Shown here in pieces: positions 26,031 to 35,180 of a stretch of DNA of 64,000 bases (positions are counted from its first letter, which is position 1; each line of letters begins with the position of its first letter). The notes under the pieces were generated by a model that had not been told where the DNA came from, ran no database searches, and saw only the letters and a program-made list of their open reading frames with translations. Where the stretch lies: positions 216,368 to 280,367 of the forward strand of contig NZ_JARXRN010000025.1 of the NCBI RefSeq assembly GCF_029888045.1, in the 5' to 3' direction. The stretch is from Luteimonas rhizosphaericola. GTDB lineage: Bacteria; Pseudomonadota; Gammaproteobacteria; Xanthomonadales; Xanthomonadaceae. A program made the position numbers and the translations under genes.

Positions 26031-26705
26031 TCACTCCGCCGGCGCGCGCTCCCCGCTGTACGGGGTCGCCGTGGCGCCGGTGACCGGGCCGGTGCGCGCG
26101 GTCTGGTGCACGTACAGCGTCACCTCGCGCTCGAACTTCAGCGGGCCTTCGACCACCGCGTCCGGGCCGATGATGATCCGCGGCTTGCGCTTGTTGACCT
26201 GCACCGGGAACCAGTTCGAGGTCGGCTTGGTCACGGTGATGCCGCCGCGCACGTGCGAACCGACGCCGACGGTGATGTCGCCGCTGACGGTTTCGATGCC
26301 GCCGGCCAGGTCGACGTCGACCAGCCCGATCGCGCCATTGACGGTGCTCACGCCACCGCCCACGCTGCCGGCGGCGCCGACGAAGATGCTGCCGTTCACC
26401 GTTTCCACGTCGCGGGCGATGCGCGCGCGTTCGCCGATGCGGATGCTGCCGTTGACCGTCGACAGGCTGTCGGCGCCGATGTCGTCGCCCGCGCGGATGC
26501 TGCCGTTCACCGTTTCGGCATCCGCGACCATGGCGCCCGATTCGATGGTGATGCTGCCGTTGACGGTGTCGACGTCGCCGTAGGGCCGCCCGGCCTGGGC
26601 GACGACGCTGCCGTTGACCTTGCTGATGTCCTGCTGCGCCAGCGCCGGGGCGGCGGACAGCAGCAGCGAGCAGGCGAGGGTGACGGCGATGCAGGAATGC
26701 TTCAT
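26031..26705 (-). CDS. Secreted TVNGSI-repeat protein, probable beta-helix
   Basis: A 224-residue protein with a signal peptide (SLLLSAAPALAQ). Seven repeats spaced about 17-22 residues follow: KVNGSVVA, TVNGSITIE, TVNGSIRAG, TVNGSIRIG, TVNGSIFVG, TVNGAIGLV and TVSGDITVG. The regular Val-Asn-Gly-Ser turn with alternating hydrophobics suggests a right-handed parallel beta-helix, like bactofilin or adhesin coils but exported. The last 70 residues (RKPRIIIGPDAVVEGPLKFE) look like a capping region. Function is unknown. GGGAGGG before the ATG at 26705 is a good ribosome site. It diverges from gpmI. Confidence 0.75.
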   Translation of the reverse strand: MKHSCIAVTLACSLLLSAAPALAQQDISKVNGSVVAQAGRPYGDVDTVNGSITIESGAMVADAETVNGSIRAGDDIGADSLSTVNGSIRIGERARIARDVETVNGSIFVGAAGSVGGGVSTVNGAIGLVDVDLAGGIETVSGDITVGVGSHVRGGITVTKPTSNWFPVQVNKRKPRIIIGPDAVVEGPLKFEREVTLYVHQTARTGPVTGATATPYSGERAPAE

Positions 26706-26796
26706 GGCGATGGCCCTCCCGGGCGGTGCGGCATGCGGTTGCCGGTGCAACGGTGTGCAGTGGAGCAGGTTCGGAACCAGCTTGCACCGGCTTGGC

Positions 26797-26802
26797 TACA
26801 AT
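26797..26802 (+). promoter_or_regulatory. -10 box upstream of gpmI
   Basis: TACAAT, five of six to consensus, 33 nt before the GTG of gpmI. The -35 region is weak. Confidence 0.4.
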
Positions 26803-26835
26803 CGCACCGGTCGAAAGTCACCGGGACTCCCGTCC

Positions 26836-28392
26836 GTGCCTGCCTCCCCCGCTTCCCGCGCCGCCCGCCCCCGCCCCGTGGTCCTGCTGATCCTCGATGG
26901 CTGGGGCCACCGCGACGATCCGGCCGACAACGCCATCGCCCTGGCCGACGTGCCCAACTGGCGCCGGCTGCTGGCCGAGCACCCGACCACGCTGATCCAC
27001 ACCGAGGGCCGCTATGTCGGGCTGCCGGACGGGCAGATGGGCAATTCCGAAGTCGGGCACATGAACATCGGCGCCGGGCGCATCGTCTACCAGGACCTCA
27101 CCCGGATCGACGCCGCGATCGAGGACGGCAGCTTCTTCGAGACCGCCGAGCTCAATGCCGCCTGCGACGCGGTGCTCGCCGATGGCGGCACCCTGCACGT
27201 GATGGGGCTGCTGTCGCCCGGCGGCGTGCACAGCCACGAGGCGCACATCTTCGCCATGCTCGACCTCGCCGCCCGCCGCGGCGTGCCGCGCGTGGCCGTG
27301 CACGCCTTCCTCGACGGCCGCGACATGCCGCCGCGCTCGGCCGAGCCGAGCCTGCGCGCGCTGCAGGACAAGTGCGACGCGCTCGGCAATGCGCACATCG
27401 CCAGCGTGTCGGGCCGCTACTGGGCGATGGATCGCGACCAGCGCTGGGAGCGCGTGCGCAAGGCCTGGGACGCGGTGGTCGAGGCGCAGGGCGATGCGCC
27501 CGATGCGCTGTCGGCGCTGCGGGCGGCCTATGCACGCGGCGAGAACGACGAGTTCGTCGCGCCGACCGCGCTCGCCGGCGCGCAGCCGATGCGCGACGGC
27601 GACGCGATCGTGTTCATGAACTTCCGCGCCGACCGCGCGCGCCAGCTCAGCGCCGCGTTCGTATCGCCGGATTTCGCCGGCTTCGGCAACGGCGTGCGCC
27701 GTCCGGCGCTGGCGCGCTACGTGTGCCTGACCGAATACGACGCCACGCTGCCGGCACCGGTCGCGTTCGCGCCCGACAACCTCGCCAACACGCTCGGCGA
27801 GGTGCTGGGCGCGCAGGGGCTGACCCAGCTGCGCATCGCCGAGACCGAGAAGTACGCCCACGTCACCTTCTTCATGAGCGGCGGCCGCGAGGCGCCGTAC
27901 CCGGGCGAGGAGCGCATCCTGGTCCCCAGCCCGAAGGTGGCCACCTACGACCTGCAGCCGGAGATGAGCGCGCCGGAAGTGTGCGCGAAGCTGGTCGAGG
28001 CGATCGAAGCCGAGCGCTTCGACGCGATCATCTGCAACTTCGCCAACCCCGACATGGTCGGCCACACCGGCGTGCTGTCGGCGGCGATCAAGGCCGTCGA
28101 AACCGTGGATCGCGCGGTCGGCGAGATCATCGCCGCGGTGCGCGACAAGGGCGGCGAACTGCTGGTGACCGCCGACCACGGCAACTGCGAAATGATGCGC
28201 GACCCGGAGACCGGCGAGCCGCATACCTCGCACACCGTCGGCCCGGTGGACCTGGTCTACGTCGGCTCCCGTGCAGCCACGCTGCGCCGCGGGGGCGCGC
28301 TGCGCGATCTCGCGCCGACCATCCTCGACCTGCTCGGCGTTACGCAACCGGCCGAGATGACCGGCGCCAGCCTGCTGGTCGCGAAGGAATGA
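26836..28392 (+). CDS. gpmI: 2,3-bisphosphoglycerate-independent phosphoglycerate mutase
   Basis: A 518-residue manganese enzyme that interconverts 3- and 2-phosphoglycerate in glycolysis. The alkaline-phosphatase-type metal site begins with LLILDGWGHR, and the phosphoserine is Ser71 in GQMGNSEVGHMN. LDGRDMPPRSA, NFRADRARQL, EKYAHVTFF, NPDMVGHTG and LLVTADHGNCEMM complete the site. I chose GTG at 26836, which gives the usual length; upstream sequence in frame is not family-like. Its stop overlaps the envC start as ATGA. The gpmI-envC-ctpA order is widely conserved in gammaproteobacteria. Confidence 0.95.
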   Translation: MPASPASRAARPRPVVLLILDGWGHRDDPADNAIALADVPNWRRLLAEHPTTLIHTEGRYVGLPDGQMGNSEVGHMNIGAGRIVYQDLTRIDAAIEDGSFFETAELNAACDAVLADGGTLHVMGLLSPGGVHSHEAHIFAMLDLAARRGVPRVAVHAFLDGRDMPPRSAEPSLRALQDKCDALGNAHIASVSGRYWAMDRDQRWERVRKAWDAVVEAQGDAPDALSALRAAYARGENDEFVAPTALAGAQPMRDGDAIVFMNFRADRARQLSAAFVSPDFAGFGNGVRRPALARYVCLTEYDATLPAPVAFAPDNLANTLGEVLGAQGLTQLRIAETEKYAHVTFFMSGGREAPYPGEERILVPSPKVATYDLQPEMSAPEVCAKLVEAIEAERFDAIICNFANPDMVGHTGVLSAAIKAVETVDRAVGEIIAAVRDKGGELLVTADHGNCEMMRDPETGEPHTSHTVGPVDLVYVGSRAATLRRGGALRDLAPTILDLLGVTQPAEMTGASLLVAKE

Positions 28393-29627
28393 TCCACGCG
28401 GCCCGCGCCCGGCGGGCCCTGGCGGCGGCGCTGCTGGCCGCCGCGTGCATGGCGGCGCCGGCGGGGGCCTGGCAGTCCGGCGGCGAGACCGAGCAGCGCC
28501 TGGACCGCGTGCGCAAGGAGCTGCGCGACGTCGCCAGCGAACGCCGCCGGATCGAAGGCCAGCGCGGCGAGGCCGCGCGCCAGCTGCGCGCCGCCGACGA
28601 GCAGGTCGCCAGCAGTGCGCGCGCCCTGCAGCAGACCGAGGCCGAACTCGCGCGGCAGCAGGCCGCGCTGAAGGAGCTTGCGACCACCCGCGACGCCCTG
28701 CGCACGCGCATGGGCGCCCAGCGCGAGGAGCTGCGCGCGCTGCTGCGCGCCAGCTACACCGCCGGCGATGCCGCGCCGCTCAAGCTGCTGCTGGCCCAGG
28801 ACCAGGTGGCCGACGCCAGCCGCGCGCTGACCTACCACCGCTACCTGCAGCGGCAGCGCGCCGAACGCATCGCCGCGCTGCGCGGGGAGCTGGCGGGGCT
28901 CGAATCGCTCGAACGCGAGATCGCCGATCGCCGCCAGGCGCTCGAGCGCGCCCGCGAGAACCAGCGCGCCCAGGTGGCGGCGCTGGAGCGCGACCGCCGC
29001 GAGCGTGCGCAGGCCGTGGCGACGCTCGACAAGCGCTACCGCGACCGCAGTGCGCGCGAGCAGGCCCTGGGCCGTGATGCGAAATCGCTGGAGCGCCTGC
29101 TGGCGCGCCTGCGCGCCGCCGCGGCGAAGGCCGAGGCCGAACGCAAGGCGGCCGCCGCGCGGGAGGCCAGGCGGCAGGCCTCGCCCGGCGGCGGCAACCC
29201 GGCGCGCCGCGCTCCCGCCCAGGTCGCGCGCGCGGCGCCGATCCAGGTCGGCGGCCTGGGCTGGCCGCTGTCGGGCTCGCTGCTGGCCGGCTTCGGCGGA
29301 CGCATGCCCGACGGGCGCAGCAGCCAGGGCGTGCTGATCGGTGCGGCGGCCGGTTCGCCGATCCGCGCGGTGGCGGACGGCACGGTGGTGTTCGCCGAGT
29401 GGATGACCGGCTACGGCATGATCCTGATCGTCGACCACGGCAACGGCGCGATGAGCCTGTACGCCCACTGCGACGCGCTGCTCAAGGAGGCCGGCGCCGC
29501 CGTCCGCCGCGGCGACGCGGTTGCGACCGTCGGCAATTCCGGCGGCCAGGGCCAGCCGGCGCTGTATTTCGAACTGCGCCGCAACGGCCAGCCGGTGAAT
29601 CCGACCGGCTTCCTGCAGAAGCGCTGA
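28389..29627 (+). CDS. envC: EnvC-type murein hydrolase activator
   Basis: A 412-residue periplasmic protein with a signal peptide (about 1-27), a long coiled coil (about 32-260, rich in Arg/Glu/Ala/Gln) and a C-terminal LytM domain (about 290-412). The metal ligands of active M23 enzymes are missing: the HxxxD position reads QGVLIG and the HxH position LYFELR. That is the hallmark of EnvC, which activates amidases AmiA/B at the septum rather than cutting wall itself. It overlaps gpmI by 4 bp. Confidence 0.9.
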   Translation: MIHAARARRALAAALLAAACMAAPAGAWQSGGETEQRLDRVRKELRDVASERRRIEGQRGEAARQLRAADEQVASSARALQQTEAELARQQAALKELATTRDALRTRMGAQREELRALLRASYTAGDAAPLKLLLAQDQVADASRALTYHRYLQRQRAERIAALRGELAGLESLEREIADRRQALERARENQRAQVAALERDRRERAQAVATLDKRYRDRSAREQALGRDAKSLERLLARLRAAAAKAEAERKAAAAREARRQASPGGGNPARRAPAQVARAAPIQVGGLGWPLSGSLLAGFGGRMPDGRSSQGVLIGAAAGSPIRAVADGTVVFAEWMTGYGMILIVDHGNGAMSLYAHCDALLKEAGAAVRRGDAVATVGNSGGQGQPALYFELRRNGQPVNPTGFLQKR

Positions 29628-29950
29628 GCGGCGCGGCACGCGCCTGCAGGGACTCCCCGCGCTCCGAGACGGCTGCGCCGGCGCGCCGGCGCACTCGTCC
29701 CGCGCCAGGCGCACGGTCGGGGCGCTCGCCGCAGCGCACCGGTCCTGCGTGTGCGGTGTCCGCTCTGGGACGGCGCCAGGCCTGCCGCCATCGGTGCGCG
29801 CGAGGCGATCGGGCTGGCGGCTGAGTTGCCCGCCTGCCCGGCCAGCGTCCGCAGCCAGTGCGGCTTCACGAAACTCCCCGACGCGCCCGCATAATCGGGC
29901 GGAGCCGCGCCCCGCGCGGCCACACGTCGCCGTTCCCCCGGAGTTCCTGC
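29628..29950 (+). other. Spacer between envC and ctpA
   Basis: 323 bp with no gene I can support. A -10-like CATAAT at 29890-29895 may give ctpA its own promoter (ATG 55 nt downstream). GCGCCGGCGCGCCGGCGC near 29691-29708 is a strong palindrome that could mark the envC transcript end. Nothing else is evident. Confidence 0.45.
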
Positions 29951-31834
29951 ATGCCCGTCCGCCCGTTGCCGCTGCTCGCCGCCCTGCTGCCGCTGGCGCT
30001 CGCGTCCCTGCCCGCACCCGCCCAGGAACCGCAGCCGGCGCCGGAGGCGCAGGCCCCACGTCCGGCGCCCGAGCAGGGCGCCCCCGAGGCGCAGGACGCG
30101 CCCGTGCCGGCGCCGGTCGACGACGCGCGACCGCAGGCGCCGCGCGATCCCGCATCGCCCGCGCCGCGGCCGATGGACCCCACCCCGCCGCAGGTCGACG
30201 CCCCTCCCGCCGGTCCGGAGGCTCCGGCTCGCGAGGACGGTCGTCCGGAACGCTCGCCCGCCCCGCCGCAGGACGCATCCGACCCCGGCGACGCGCCCGA
30301 AGAGACCGCACCCGAGGCCGAGGCGCCGGTGCCCGCCAGCGACGATCCCGACGCGGCCGAAAGCGCCGCCACCAAGGTCCCACTGGAAGAGATCCGCCGC
30401 TATGTCGGCCTGTTCAACGCCATCCGCCAGGGCTACGTGGACGAAGTGGACGACCGCGAGCTGATGAGCGCCGCCATCCGTGGCCTGCTGCTCGACCTCG
30501 ACCCGCACAGCGCCTACCTCGAGAAGCGCGCGGCCGAGGCCTTCGACGAGGGCACCACCGGTGCCTACGACGGCATCGGGGTCGAGGTACTGCAACTGCC
30601 CGACGGCAAGGTGCGGGTGATCGCGCCGATCGACGATACCCCGGCGGCCAAGGCCGGGATCCGCTCCGGCGACACCATCGTCGCGGTCGACGGCAAGCCG
30701 CTGACCCCGGCCGACGCCGAGGGCCATGGCCCGCTGCGCGGCGCGCCGGGCACGCGCGCGGTGCTCACCGTGCTGCGCGAAGGGGAGGCCGAGCCGCTGG
30801 AAATCACGGTCAACCGCGAAACGATCCGCGTCGCCAGCGTGCGCGGCCGCATGCTGGAGCCGGGCTACGGCTACGTGCGCATCAGCCAGTTCCAGGTCGA
30901 GACCGGCGAGGACTTCACCCGCACCGTCGAGCGGCTCAAGGGCGAGGCCGGCGGTCGGCTCAAGGGCCTGGTGATCGACCTGCGCAGCAATCCAGGCGGC
31001 CTGCTGACCTCGGCCGTGCGGGTGGCCGACGACCTGCTCGAGCGCGGCCGCATCGTCAGCACCCGGGGCCGCAACCCGGTCAACGACACTGAATTCAGCG
31101 CCACCGCCGGCGACTTGCTGGCCGGCGCACCGGTGGTGGTGATCATCGATGCCGGCTCGGCCAGCGCCTCGGAGGTGCTGGCCGGCGCCCTGCACGACAA
31201 CCGCCGCGCGCGCATCGTCGGCAGCCGCAGCTTCGGCAAGGGCTCGGTGCAGACGGTGATGCCGCTGGGCAACGGCGATGCGGTCAAGCTCACCACCGCG
31301 CGCTATTTCACCCCCAGCGGGCGTTCGATCCAGGCCCGCGGCATCGATCCGGACGTGGTGCTGACGCCGGACGACCGCGAGGCAAGCGCGACCGCGAACG
31401 GCCCCGGCTACACCGAGGCGACCCTGCCGGGCCACCTGCGCGGCGACGAGGAGGAGGAAGGCGCCAACGCCGGCGACGTGCTCGAGGGCGACGGCCCGAT
31501 CACCGCCGCGCTGGCCGAACTCAAGGCGCCCGGCTCGGTCGCCAGACGGCAGGCGGCCACGCAGGCCGCCCCCGCGGCGACGCCGTCCGCGCCCGGGTCC
31601 GCGGCGGCCAGGGCGGCGGATGCGCCGGCACCGGCTGCCGGTTCCGGCGCGCCCCCGGCCGACGCGACGACGGCGACCGAGGCCACCGAGGCCACCGAGG
31701 CGGCGGACGCGGCAGATTCGGCGGACGCCGCGGACCCCGCAGAACCCGCAGACCCCGGGACCCCGACCGACCCGGACGCCCCGATGCCGCAGCCCGACCG
31801 CCCCGCGCAACCGGCTGAGCCCGTGACGCCATAG
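29951..31834 (+). CDS. ctpA: C-terminal processing peptidase (S41) with disordered extensions
   Basis: A 627-residue periplasmic protease. After the signal peptide (about 1-24) comes a 120-residue Pro/Ala/Glu-rich linker. The S41 N-terminal helices (IRRYVGLFNAIRQGYVDEVD) and a PDZ domain (about 205-290, starting GIGVEV) follow. The catalytic serine lies in DAGSASASEVLAGAL (about 403) and the lysine in SFGKGSVQTVMPL (about 428). From about residue 515 a low-complexity tail runs to the end with Ala-Thr-Glu and Ala-Asp-Ser repeats. The core is normal; both extensions are long for CtpA. Family members trim or degrade envelope proteins, including wall hydrolases, which fits the envC neighbour. Confidence 0.9.
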   Translation: MPVRPLPLLAALLPLALASLPAPAQEPQPAPEAQAPRPAPEQGAPEAQDAPVPAPVDDARPQAPRDPASPAPRPMDPTPPQVDAPPAGPEAPAREDGRPERSPAPPQDASDPGDAPEETAPEAEAPVPASDDPDAAESAATKVPLEEIRRYVGLFNAIRQGYVDEVDDRELMSAAIRGLLLDLDPHSAYLEKRAAEAFDEGTTGAYDGIGVEVLQLPDGKVRVIAPIDDTPAAKAGIRSGDTIVAVDGKPLTPADAEGHGPLRGAPGTRAVLTVLREGEAEPLEITVNRETIRVASVRGRMLEPGYGYVRISQFQVETGEDFTRTVERLKGEAGGRLKGLVIDLRSNPGGLLTSAVRVADDLLERGRIVSTRGRNPVNDTEFSATAGDLLAGAPVVVIIDAGSASASEVLAGALHDNRRARIVGSRSFGKGSVQTVMPLGNGDAVKLTTARYFTPSGRSIQARGIDPDVVLTPDDREASATANGPGYTEATLPGHLRGDEEEEGANAGDVLEGDGPITAALAELKAPGSVARRQAATQAAPAATPSAPGSAAARAADAPAPAAGSGAPPADATTATEATEATEAADAADSADAADPAEPADPGTPTDPDAPMPQPDRPAQPAEPVTP

Positions 31835-32108
31835 TGCAGGGCCCTGGCCCGCGGCCCACGCTGTCCGCACGGCCCTGCGTCGCGTCCGCCCGCCTCGGGC
31901 CTCGTCGCCCTCCGGTCCGGGCGGCCTGGCCTCGTGCAGCGGCCGGGTCCGGCGACCCACGCGGGCGTCGCTGCTTGCCGACGCCCATCGCGTCCCACGA
32001 TCCTCGTCCGCGGCCGCGGACCGACGTCGCGTGACCCGACCGTGGCGCGCTGCGCACCCGCGCGCCGTCCGCATGCGGCCGCAGCCCGCCGCGTCGCGGC
32101 AGGTGCGC

Positions 32109-32495
32109 CTAGGGCGGCCCCGCCACCCGAAGGCCGATCCACACCGCGGCGATGCCCAGTGCCAGGCTGCCGCCCGCATAGCCCGCCGCCACCAGCCACT
32201 CGCCGCGGCGCAGCAGGTGGGCGGTCTCCAGGCCGAAGGCCGAGAACGTGGTGAAGCCGCCGAGCAGGCCCGTGAACAGCAGCAGCCGCAGGTCGGGCGA
32301 AAGCCAGCCCGGATGGCGTTCGGCCAGGCCCGCAAGCAGGCCGGCCGCCAGGCAGCCGGCCACGTTCACCGCGAAGGTGCCGAGCGGGAATTTCTGCGGC
32401 GCGGCCGTCGCCAGCGTCCAGCCCGCCAGCAGGTAGCGCGCGATCGAGCCGGCAGCCCCGCCCAGCCCCACCAGCGCGATCGCCGGCAGCGACAT
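32109..32495 (-). CDS. crcB: Fluoride ion channel FluC/CrcB
   Basis: A 128-residue protein with four transmembrane helices that acts as an antiparallel dimer to export fluoride. The family signature GGFTTFSAFGLET with its Phe residues and the Asn in GTFAVNVAGCL are seen, along with GGAAGSIARYLL at the start. ATG at 32495 follows the DUF1820 stop by 5 nt on the same strand, so the two are co-transcribed. I see no fluoride riboswitch upstream of the pair. Confidence 0.94.
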   Translation of the reverse strand: MSLPAIALVGLGGAAGSIARYLLAGWTLATAAPQKFPLGTFAVNVAGCLAAGLLAGLAERHPGWLSPDLRLLLFTGLLGGFTTFSAFGLETAHLLRRGEWLVAAGYAGGSLALGIAAVWIGLRVAGPP

Positions 32496-32500
32496 CGCGC

Positions 32501-32821
32501 TCAGCGCGGTTTGGCCGGCAGCGGGAAGGGCGTGACCACCTTCTCGCCCGAGACCGCGTCGCGGATCGCGGACTGGCCCTTCTTCTCCACTTCCTCCACC
32601 CGCAGCACCGCCTGCATCGGCAGGTGCAGGGCGCGGGTGTTGCCGAACTCGTCGCGCAGGCGCTCCTCGGTGGGATCGACCACGATCCCGTCGTGCACGT
32701 CGAACACCAGTTCGGCGACCTCGACGAAGCCCCACAGCCGGCCGCTCTCCACGCGCCGCGCGTACAGCTCGTAGACCTTGCCGTGGTTGAGGAAGGTGAC
32801 CTTGTAGAGCGTCTTCGACAT
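32501..32821 (-). CDS. DUF1820-family protein
   Basis: A 106-residue cytosolic protein that matches DUF1820 throughout: SKTLYKVTFLNHGKVYELYA, GRLWGFVEVAELVFD, VVDPTEERLRDEFG and MQAVLRVEEVEKKG. The family is widespread in gammaproteobacteria with no established function. TATACT ends 6 nt before the ATG at 32821, suggesting a leaderless mRNA that also carries crcB. Confidence 0.88.
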   Translation of the reverse strand: MSKTLYKVTFLNHGKVYELYARRVESGRLWGFVEVAELVFDVHDGIVVDPTEERLRDEFGNTRALHLPMQAVLRVEEVEKKGQSAIRDAVSGEKVVTPFPLPAKPR

Positions 32822-32827
32822 GGCGGG

Positions 32828-32833
32828 AGTATA
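32828..32833 (-). promoter_or_regulatory. -10 box of a putative leaderless DUF1820-crcB mRNA
   Basis: TATACT on the minus strand, then CCCGCC, then the ATG at 32821. It is the best -10 of the group of boxes found 6 nt before a start codon. No clear -35. Confidence 0.5.
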
Positions 32834-32872
32834 GGCGCGGGGCGGAACGGGCTGGCGACGAGGTGGGTGCGC

Positions 32873-33565
32873 TCAGTAGCCTTTCAAGCGCCGCAGCCGG
32901 CGCGCGATCGCGCCGCGCGAGGCGATCGCGTAGAGGATCCCGAACAGGAACCCGGCCGCGTGCGCGGCCCAGGCCACGGCGCCGAACGCCGGGCCGATGT
33001 AGGCGAACACGATCTGCAGCGCCGCCCACACCCCGATCAGCAGCGAGGCCGGGGCGCGCACGAATTCCAGGAACAGCCCCAGCGGCACCACCACCCCCAG
33101 GCGCGCCCGCGGGAACAGCGCCAAATAGGCGCCGATCAGGGCCGAGACCGCGCCGCTGGCGCCGATGATGAGCCGGTCCGGGGCGCCGATCACCAGCACC
33201 GCGAACAGGTTCGCCAGCGCGCCGCCGAGGAAGAACAGCGCCAGGAACCGCCACGGCCCCATCACCCGCTCGGCGGGCAGGCCGAAGATCAGCAGGAAGA
33301 CCAGGTTGCCCAGCAGGTGGGCCCAGTCGGCGTGCAGGAACAGGGCGCTCACCAGGCGCAGCCACTGCTGCGGGTCGCTCCAGGTCTCCCACGGCCCTTC
33401 GCCGGGCGCGCCGCCGGCCAGGGCGCCCCATTCCAGCAGCAGGCTGCGCTGCAGCGCGTCCGGACGCGAGAGCGCCCACAGGAACGCCGCCCACAGGAGC
33501 GCGGCCAGCAGCGGGGTCGCCCAGCGCAGCGACGCGCCGGAGCGGGTGGGGACCGACACGAACAT
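32873..33565 (-). CDS. Rhomboid-family intramembrane serine protease
   Basis: A 230-residue protein with about six transmembrane helices. The catalytic serine lies in GASGAVSALIGAY, the catalytic histidine in WAAHAAGFLFGILY, and the conserved loop residues in FLHADWAHLLGNLVFL. All key residues for intramembrane proteolysis are present. Substrates are unknown. ATG at 33565; a weak TAAGGT box also sits 6 nt upstream. It is followed by the DUF1820-crcB pair on the same strand after 51 bp. Confidence 0.9.
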   Translation of the reverse strand: MFVSVPTRSGASLRWATPLLAALLWAAFLWALSRPDALQRSLLLEWGALAGGAPGEGPWETWSDPQQWLRLVSALFLHADWAHLLGNLVFLLIFGLPAERVMGPWRFLALFFLGGALANLFAVLVIGAPDRLIIGASGAVSALIGAYLALFPRARLGVVVPLGLFLEFVRAPASLLIGVWAALQIVFAYIGPAFGAVAWAAHAAGFLFGILYAIASRGAIARRLRRLKGY

Positions 33566-33655
33566 GGCGCGACCTTACACGCTCGCGCGCCCACGCACGC
33601 CGGTGCGGCAGGCGTCGCGTGCCGCAGGGCACGTTCACCACACGCACCGGTACGG

Positions 33656-33661
33656 TATAGT
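33656..33661 (+). promoter_or_regulatory. -10 box upstream of the FadL-type porin gene
   Basis: TATAGT, with a weak TTCACC 16 nt upstream (33634-33639). It would give a 5' leader of about 100 nt before the ATG at 33768. Confidence 0.45.
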
Positions 33662-33767
33662 GCGCGCCGCGTCGTGGGTCGGGAGGGCGAGTTCCGGCGG
33701 CGAAGGCGGGCATGAGGCCCGCGTGCACTGCGGCGCGTCATACCCCGTCATCGGAGAGAGACCCGCA

Positions 33768-35105
33768 ATGCGCAAGCTTCCCCACGTCACCGTCCTGGCG
33801 CTCGGCATTGCCGGCGCGATGGGCTTCGCCTCCAGCGCCCACGCCGCCGGCTTCCAGCTCAAGGAAAACAGCGTCAAGTCGATGGGCAGTGCCTTCGCCG
33901 GCACCGCCGCCAAGACCGGCGACTCGTCCGTCGTCGCCAACAACCCGGCGGTGATGACCCAGTTCGAGGGCAACACCTTCCAGATCGACGTCACCGCGAT
34001 CGACCTGAGCTACGAGTTCGAGGGCACCGCGACCGACGCGTTCGGCCGCCCGATGACCGGCAGCAACGGCGGCGACGCCGGCGACATCACGCCCGTCCCG
34101 GCGATGTCCTACATCCGCAAGTTCGACAACGGCGTCGCCTTCGGCGCCATGGTCAGCGCCCCGTTCGGCCTGAAGACCGAATACGAGGACGGCTGGGTCG
34201 GCCGCTACTTCGCCCACACCTCCGACGTGCGGATCGTCGACCTCACCCTGTCGGGCGCGCTCGACATCACCGACCGCTTCTCCGTGGGCCTGGGCGCGAT
34301 CGTCTCGCGCGCGGACGTGACCCTGTCGCGTTCGGTCGACTTCGGCACCCTGCTGTACTCCAACCCGGCCACGCGCCCGCTGCCGTTCGCGCAGCCGCAG
34401 GCGGCCGACGGTTTCGTGGAGGTCGGCGGCGACGACAACGGCTTCGGCTGGCTGGTGGGCGCGCACTTCCGCCCGACCGACAACGTCGCGATCGGCGTGA
34501 GCTACCGTTCCGAAATCGACTACGAACTGCGCGGCACCGCCGACTGGACCGTGCCGGGCAACGTGGCCGCGGTGTTCGGTGCCAGCCCGATGACCTCTCC
34601 GCTGTTCAAGGACGGCGACGTCTCGGCCAACCTGACCACGCCGTCGATCCTCTCGGTCGGCGCGACCTGGCAGCTCAACGAGCAGTTCGCGCTGTCGGCG
34701 AGCTGGGCCGAGACCGGCTGGTCCTCGCTGCGCGAGGTGCGGATCAACTTCGACAATCCGGATCCGGACGCGGTCGAGCCGTTCGAGTGGGACGACACCA
34801 GCTTCGTGTCGATCGGCGCCGAGTACAAGCTCAACGAGCGCTGGACCCTGCGCGGCGGCATCGCCGACGACCAGACCCCCACCAGCCTGGTGCACCGCAC
34901 CCCGCGCCTGCCCGACGACGACCGTCGCTGGTACTCGGTCGGCGCGACCTGGATGGTCAACGACACGCTCGACGTCAACTTCGGCTTCACCCACATCAAG
35001 CCGGACGACCCGAAGGTCGACATCGCCTCCAGCGGCTCGCGCATCGTCGGGCCCTACGACGGCAGCGCCAACCTCTACGGCGTGTCGGCGCAGTACCGCT
35101 TCTGA
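33768..35105 (+). CDS. FadL/OmpP1-type outer membrane transporter
   Basis: A 445-residue beta-barrel with a signal peptide ending SSAHA. The mature N-terminus AGFQLKENSVKSMGSAFAG and AKTGDSSVVANNPAVMTQF are the FadL hatch region with its conserved NPA. The C-terminus ends YGVSAQYRF with the terminal Phe required for BAM insertion. FadL proteins take up long-chain fatty acids or other hydrophobic compounds, and the ligand cannot be set. GGAGAGAG at 33752-33759 is the ribosome site. A classic terminator follows the stop. Confidence 0.92.
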   Translation: MRKLPHVTVLALGIAGAMGFASSAHAAGFQLKENSVKSMGSAFAGTAAKTGDSSVVANNPAVMTQFEGNTFQIDVTAIDLSYEFEGTATDAFGRPMTGSNGGDAGDITPVPAMSYIRKFDNGVAFGAMVSAPFGLKTEYEDGWVGRYFAHTSDVRIVDLTLSGALDITDRFSVGLGAIVSRADVTLSRSVDFGTLLYSNPATRPLPFAQPQAADGFVEVGGDDNGFGWLVGAHFRPTDNVAIGVSYRSEIDYELRGTADWTVPGNVAAVFGASPMTSPLFKDGDVSANLTTPSILSVGATWQLNEQFALSASWAETGWSSLREVRINFDNPDPDAVEPFEWDDTSFVSIGAEYKLNERWTLRGGIADDQTPTSLVHRTPRLPDDDRRWYSVGATWMVNDTLDVNFGFTHIKPDDPKVDIASSGSRIVGPYDGSANLYGVSAQYRF

Positions 35106-35132
35106 TCCTGCGGTCCTTCGTGAGACGAAAAG

Positions 35133-35155
35133 GCCCCGCTTCGGCGGGGCTTTTT
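35133..35155 (+). terminator. Rho-independent terminator of the FadL-type gene
   Basis: GCCCCGC, loop TTCG, GCGGGGC, then TTTTT. It is the clearest intrinsic terminator in the window, 28 bp past the stop codon. Confidence 0.9.
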
Positions 35156-35180
35156 CTTGCGCTGGATGCTCGACGGCAAT

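Noticed and set aside
32496-32872. Fluoride riboswitch for crcB
   Set aside because: crcB follows the DUF1820 gene by 5 bp and the candidate promoter leaves no leader in which a riboswitch could fold.
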